From: Mycobacterium sp. PS03-16 | Lineage (GTDB): Bacteria > Actinomycetota > Actinomycetes > Mycobacteriales > Mycobacteriaceae | Reading direction: 5' to 3' | Length of the DNA stretch: 64,000 bases | Assembly (NCBI RefSeq): GCF_004570325.1 | Contig: NZ_SPQO01000027.1 | Span: 1 to 64,000, forward strand | Shown: positions 63,253-64,000 of the stretch, in pieces | Position numbering within the stretch: the first letter of the stretch is position 1 | Layout: every line of letters begins with the position of its first letter | Position numbers and translations under genes: made by a program | Notes under the pieces: generated by a model | What the model was told of the DNA's origin: nothing | The model's input: the letters and a program-made list of their open reading frames with translations, nothing else | Databases searched by the model: none

Positions 63253-64000
63253 ATGGGGGAGAATCATGGCGTGGACGGCGGACGCGAACGAGGTGACGAG
63301 GAAATCCGGCGCGATCCTCGCTACTACCCGCCGCGGCCGCCGGCCGGTGGCGAGCATCCCGGGATGGCGAACTACCCGAGTGACGGCCTGTCCTACCGGC
63401 GGCCGCGCCGCCAGTCGATGCCGAGTTCCAACCGCTGGCTGCCCCCGCTCGACGGCCGTGATGCGGGCGAGCACCGCACCGAACCGCCGCGCGATGCCGG
63501 CTACACCGGTCACTACGGTTCCGGCGCCGGATACGGGCCCCACGGCGAGAAGATCACCGTCACCCGCGCCGCCGCGCACCGCAGCCGCGAGATGGGCTCC
63601 AAGATGTACGGCCTGGTGCACCGGGCCGCCACCGCCGACGGCGCCGACAAATCGGGGCTGACCGCGCTCACCTGGCCGGTCGTGGCCAACTTCGCCGTCG
63701 ACGCGGCGATGGCCGTCGCGCTGGCCAACACATTGTTCTTCGCCGCGGCCAGCGGGGAGAGCAAGGGCAAGGTCGCGCTGTACCTGTTGATCACGATCGC
63801 GCCGTTCGCGGTGATCGCGCCGCTGATCGGGCCGGCGCTGGACCGGCTGCAGCACGGCCGCCGGGTGGCGCTGGCCGCGTCGTTCCTGCTGCGCACGGCG
63901 CTGGTAGTGCTGCTGATCGCCAACTACGACGGCGCCACCGGCAGCTATCCGTCCTGGGTGCTCTATCCCTGTGCGCTCGGGATGATGGTGCTGTCGAAAT
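63253..64000 (+). CDS. Major facilitator superfamily protein, Rv0876c homologue (5' part)
   Basis: The frame is open from ATG 63253 to the right edge (249 codons seen). An in-frame GTG at 63271, preceded by GGGGGAG, is a likely alternative start. The first 110 or so residues are hydrophilic and Pro/Arg/Gly-rich (a cytoplasmic extension). Transmembrane helices follow: LTWPVVANFAVDAAMAVAL, ALYLLITIAPFAVIAPLIG, a GPALDRLQHGRR loop and LAASFLLRTALVVLLIANY. The order matches Rv0876c. The substrate is unknown. Confidence 0.82.
   Translation, partial: MGENHGVDGGRERGDEEIRRDPRYYPPRPPAGGEHPGMANYPSDGLSYRRPRRQSMPSSNRWLPPLDGRDAGEHRTEPPRDAGYTGHYGSGAGYGPHGEKITVTRAAAHRSREMGSKMYGLVHRAATADGADKSGLTALTWPVVANFAVDAAMAVALANTLFFAAASGESKGKVALYLLITIAPFAVIAPLIGPALDRLQHGRRVALAASFLLRTALVVLLIANYDGATGSYPSWVLYPCALGMMVLSK

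Noticed and set aside
63266..63661. Plus-strand frame starting ATGGCGTGG near the right edge
   Set aside because: It is out of frame with the MFS protein, whose hydrophobic helices and family segments appear in the frame from 63253.

Overview
The window comes from a high-GC, rapidly growing-type mycobacterium (Mycolicibacterium-like). From about 21 kb to the right edge, gene content and order match, in reversed orientation, the block numbered Rv0910 down to Rv0876c in Mycobacterium tuberculosis. The recognisable genes are the Rv0909/Rv0910 pair, ctpE, echA6, accD3, prrAB, gltA2, citA, fprB, serC, sepH, Rv0881 and Rv0880. GTG starts, 1-4 nt stop/start overlaps and leaderless-type promoters are frequent. 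There are no rRNA, tRNA, CRISPR or recognisable transposase genes.

Region 1 (1-20.3 kb) is accessory. After the glycine-rich tail of a PGRS-like protein lies a catabolic cluster of two divergent operons. The leftward operon (14015 to 304) encodes an SDR, a Rieske oxygenase alpha subunit, a Baeyer-Villiger monooxygenase, an SDR, a class III CoA-transferase, two adjacent pairs of long and short acyl-CoA dehydrogenases, a thiamine-diphosphate enzyme resembling 2-hydroxyacyl-CoA lyase/oxalyl-CoA decarboxylase, and an aldehyde dehydrogenase. The rightward operon (14159 to 20258) encodes a beta-propeller protein, a GntR/HutC regulator, two acyl-CoA ligases and an SDR. Two GTCTGGAC sites lie in the shared promoter region. 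Together the genes look like a pathway for an unidentified cyclic or branched compound: oxygenation, ring opening, CoA activation, dehydrogenation and perhaps one-carbon shortening.

Region 2 (20.3-29.2 kb) is conserved. Six closely spaced genes (echA6, a metallo-beta-lactamase-fold lipid hydrolase, a serine beta-lactamase-like lipoprotein, ctpE, and an antitoxin/toxin pair) form one leftward operon, divergent from accD3. Back-to-back -10 elements between echA6 and accD3 suggest two leaderless transcripts.

Region 3 (29.2-42.6 kb) is inserted, relative to M. tuberculosis, between accD3 and prrA. It carries small proteins, an acyl-CoA synthetase, a LuxR-type regulator, an epoxide hydrolase with a flavoprotein, a frameshifted DUF559 gene, three ABC exporter genes (one probable homodimer, one probable heterodimer) and a potassium channel.

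Region 4 (42.6-64 kb) is core chromosome: prrAB, an FKBP isomerase, a flavin oxidoreductase with an apparent CTG start, an MFS/MarR pair, gltA2, two paralogous TetR genes, pdxH, citA, fprB, an AurF-like diiron gene, serC, sepH, an rRNA methyltransferase-like gene, a MarR gene and several small conserved proteins. A partial MFS gene runs off the right edge.

The least expected signal is a family of 56-57 bp imperfect palindromes (240, 5583, 7754, 20941, 34891, 35826 and 35918). They share a fixed length and CGAGA/TCTCG-type ends but have different arm sequences. Most sit at gene ends, and three form part of reading frames.
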